Of a stretch of 15,241 bases of DNA, positions 14,253 to 15,241 are shown piece after piece. The notes under the pieces were generated by a model. That model did no database searches, had not been told where the DNA came from, and worked only from the letters and a program-made list of their open reading frames with translations. The stretch's first letter is position 1. Each line of letters begins with the position of its first letter. Origin of the DNA: Deltaproteobacteria bacterium (GTDB taxonomy: Bacteria; Myxococcota; Myxococcia; Myxococcales; Myxococcaceae); assembly GCA_016875515.1 (NCBI GenBank), contig VGRA01000010.1, forward strand, positions 1 to 15,241, written 5' to 3'. A program made the position numbers and the translations under genes.

Positions 14253-14404
14253 CGCCGCGCCTCCGCGACCAGTGTCTGGACGTGGATGGCACTGAACAAG
14301 CTCTCGCGTGCAATGGCGTCGAGCATGGACTCCAGATCACACTCGAACTCGGTGGCGAGCGCACGGGAGCTCCGGGAACGGGTGAGCAGCGCGCGCGAGC
14401 TGAC
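14249..14404 (-). pseudogene. Short coupled frame or remnant upstream of the 123-aa gene
   Basis: After the metallopeptidase stop, the same frame stays open for 51 codons and ends in a TGA overlapping the next ATG (ATGA). Its last part reads EFECDLESMLDAIARESLF then SAIHVQTLVAEARR, a protein-like amphipathic sequence. The only normal start is the ATG at 14326, which gives a 25-residue product; the protein-like part begins before it. Seven of the last 33 codons end in A or T, unusual in this window. I read it as the 3' end of a partner gene whose front was lost when the metallopeptidase end was joined here. A genuine tiny leader gene is the alternative. This covers nearly all of the 152-nt gap. 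Confidence 0.35.
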
Positions 14405-15241
14405 CTACTCCACCCCGCCCCACCATTGCCCCGCGGGCGCCCCGTCCCCGGCCGGAGACACCCCCGGGACAAAGGCGGCGCCTGCCGCCCGCGCCGCCCA
14501 GTCCCCTTCCGTCCCGGCCACCCTGCGGAGCAGCCCATCCCTTGCCTGCACAACGGTGAGCCCCCCGAAGGCGCGCGAGAAGGCGGCGCCGAACCCCTCG
14601 GCGCCTGCCCAGGATACGGCGGCGAGCAGCCGCGGCTGGGCGCCTGAGAATTCGAGGCGCAGGTGCTCAACGAAGAGCCCGCCCGCGGACTCCGACAGCC
14701 CGTGCGCCTCCTTCGGCCCGTCCACCGCCCCGGTGAGGTCCTCCCCCCCGGAGCGGGCGAGCGCCTCGGCCACCTCGGCGGCGGAGGCATCCGCGAGGTA
14801 GCCCTCCACGGGCCCGGTGGCGCGCCCGTGGAGGCCCCGGCCGTACCGGGCCCCGGCCGAGACAGCCATCCCCTCGTGCACGAACCAGGGGATGCCGTTG
14901 CCGCCCGGAACGAGCCTCCCCTGCACCACGTGGACGAGCTCGTGGACGAGCGTGTCGTCCAGCTCGGCGGCGTCCTGCATCAGCCCAAGGGGGGTGGCCA
15001 GCGCGTCCCCCTCCGCAGCATCCACCGTCAGCGCGCCCGCCCCTTCCGCCCCCGGGACGTCCGCGAACGCCTCGTCCGGCAGCAGCACCCACCGCAACGG
15101 CCCCTGCGCCCAAGGCTCGTGCGCCGCAAGCCCCAGCTCCCATGCCACGAAGCCCAGCGCCGCGCAGCCGCGGGCCCACGCGCCGTCCAGCCGCGGGCCG
15201 TCCAGCGGCACTCCCGCGGGGGGGCCCACACCTCCAGCCGC
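14405..15241 (-). CDS. Peptidase MA-like zinc metallopeptidase, C-terminal part
   Basis: The frame is open to the window edge, so the N-terminus is missing; 278 residues are visible. Residue numbers are from the edge. HELVH at 100-104 supplies two zinc-binding His and the catalytic Glu. A third ligand, E123, lies in IPWFVHEGMAV, giving the HExxH-x18-E spacing of gluzincins. LVHELVHVVQ followed by a W..EG.A motif is the pattern of the peptidase MA family. A GTG at 15229 could be a start, but the GGAGGT there abuts it with no spacer and the frame continues, so I treat the gene as partial. The remaining ~150 residues are helical and Ala/Gly-rich. No signal peptide can be judged. It is upstream of, and separated from, the lipoprotein operon by the decayed small locus. 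Substrate unknown. Confidence 0.8.
   Translation of the reverse strand, partial: AAGGVGPPAGVPLDGPRLDGAWARGCAALGFVAWELGLAAHEPWAQGPLRWVLLPDEAFADVPGAEGAGALTVDAAEGDALATPLGLMQDAAELDDTLVHELVHVVQGRLVPGGNGIPWFVHEGMAVSAGARYGRGLHGRATGPVEGYLADASAAEVAEALARSGGEDLTGAVDGPKEAHGLSESAGGLFVEHLRLEFSGAQPRLLAAVSWAGAEGFGAAFSRAFGGLTVVQARDGLLRRVAGTEGDWAARAAGAAFVPGVSPAGDGAPAGQWWGGVE

Noticed and set aside
13867..14790. Longer start for the VWA lipoprotein
   Set aside because: Extension would bury the signal peptide and lipobox inside the protein and overlap the small gene and metallopeptidase.
1..15241. tRNA, rRNA, CRISPR array, insertion sequence or attachment site
   Set aside because: I saw no cloverleaf, no spaced direct repeats, no transposase motifs and no flanking inverted repeats.

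Overview
The window is strongly GC-rich with near-uniform G/C third codon positions. It holds several Cys-rich, DAG-linked lipoproteins and a TolQ/TolR/TolR-type motor cluster. Together these point to a myxobacterium (Myxococcota, Myxococcus/Corallococcus/Archangium-like); this is inferred from gene content only. Every gene except the first partial one lies on the minus strand.

Layout from left to right. (1) 1-198 (+) is the 3' end of a DedA/VTT-family membrane protein gene. It converges on the next operon across a strong hairpin (207-242). (2) 2276-269 (-) is a proton-channel motor cassette: a TolQ/ExbB homologue followed by two TolR/ExbD homologues. This order and these sizes match aglR-aglQ-aglS of the myxobacterial gliding motor. 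The cassette appears to have its own promoter (a perfect TTGACA -35 and a TAGGAT -10 at 2357-2328) and a GC-only hairpin directly before the aglR Shine-Dalgarno. (3) 5473-2368 (-) is a pair of overlapping soluble sensor kinase genes. The first has GAF, PAS and DHp domains but no ATPase domain. The second is a complete GAF-PAS-DHp-CA kinase. (4) 13866-5480 (-) is a run of five lipoprotein genes, each joined to the next by a 4-nt ATGA or GTGA stop/start overlap: VWA with intact MIDAS; ASH/HYDIN-like + PKD + YfaP-like; nine 4-Cys repeats + two PPC-like domains; six IPT/TIG repeats + carboxypeptidase-regulatory-like domain + an unassigned C-terminus; and a 52-Cys protein. (5) 14404-13881 (-) holds a small two-part locus that looks partly decayed. 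(6) 15241-14405 (-) is the C-terminal part of a peptidase MA-like zinc metallopeptidase.

Taken together, regions 3 and 4 read as one transcription unit of seven genes: five lipoproteins that probably sit on the outer membrane and carry adhesion-type and disulfide-rich modules, followed at once by two cytoplasmic sensor kinases. A TolQR-type motor lies directly downstream. My working inference is a surface lipoprotein complex linked to signalling and, by position, to the Agl motor. I do not know this lipoprotein operon as a described system. No gene-free stretch exceeds about 300 bases, and I saw no tRNA, rRNA, CRISPR array, insertion sequence or origin.
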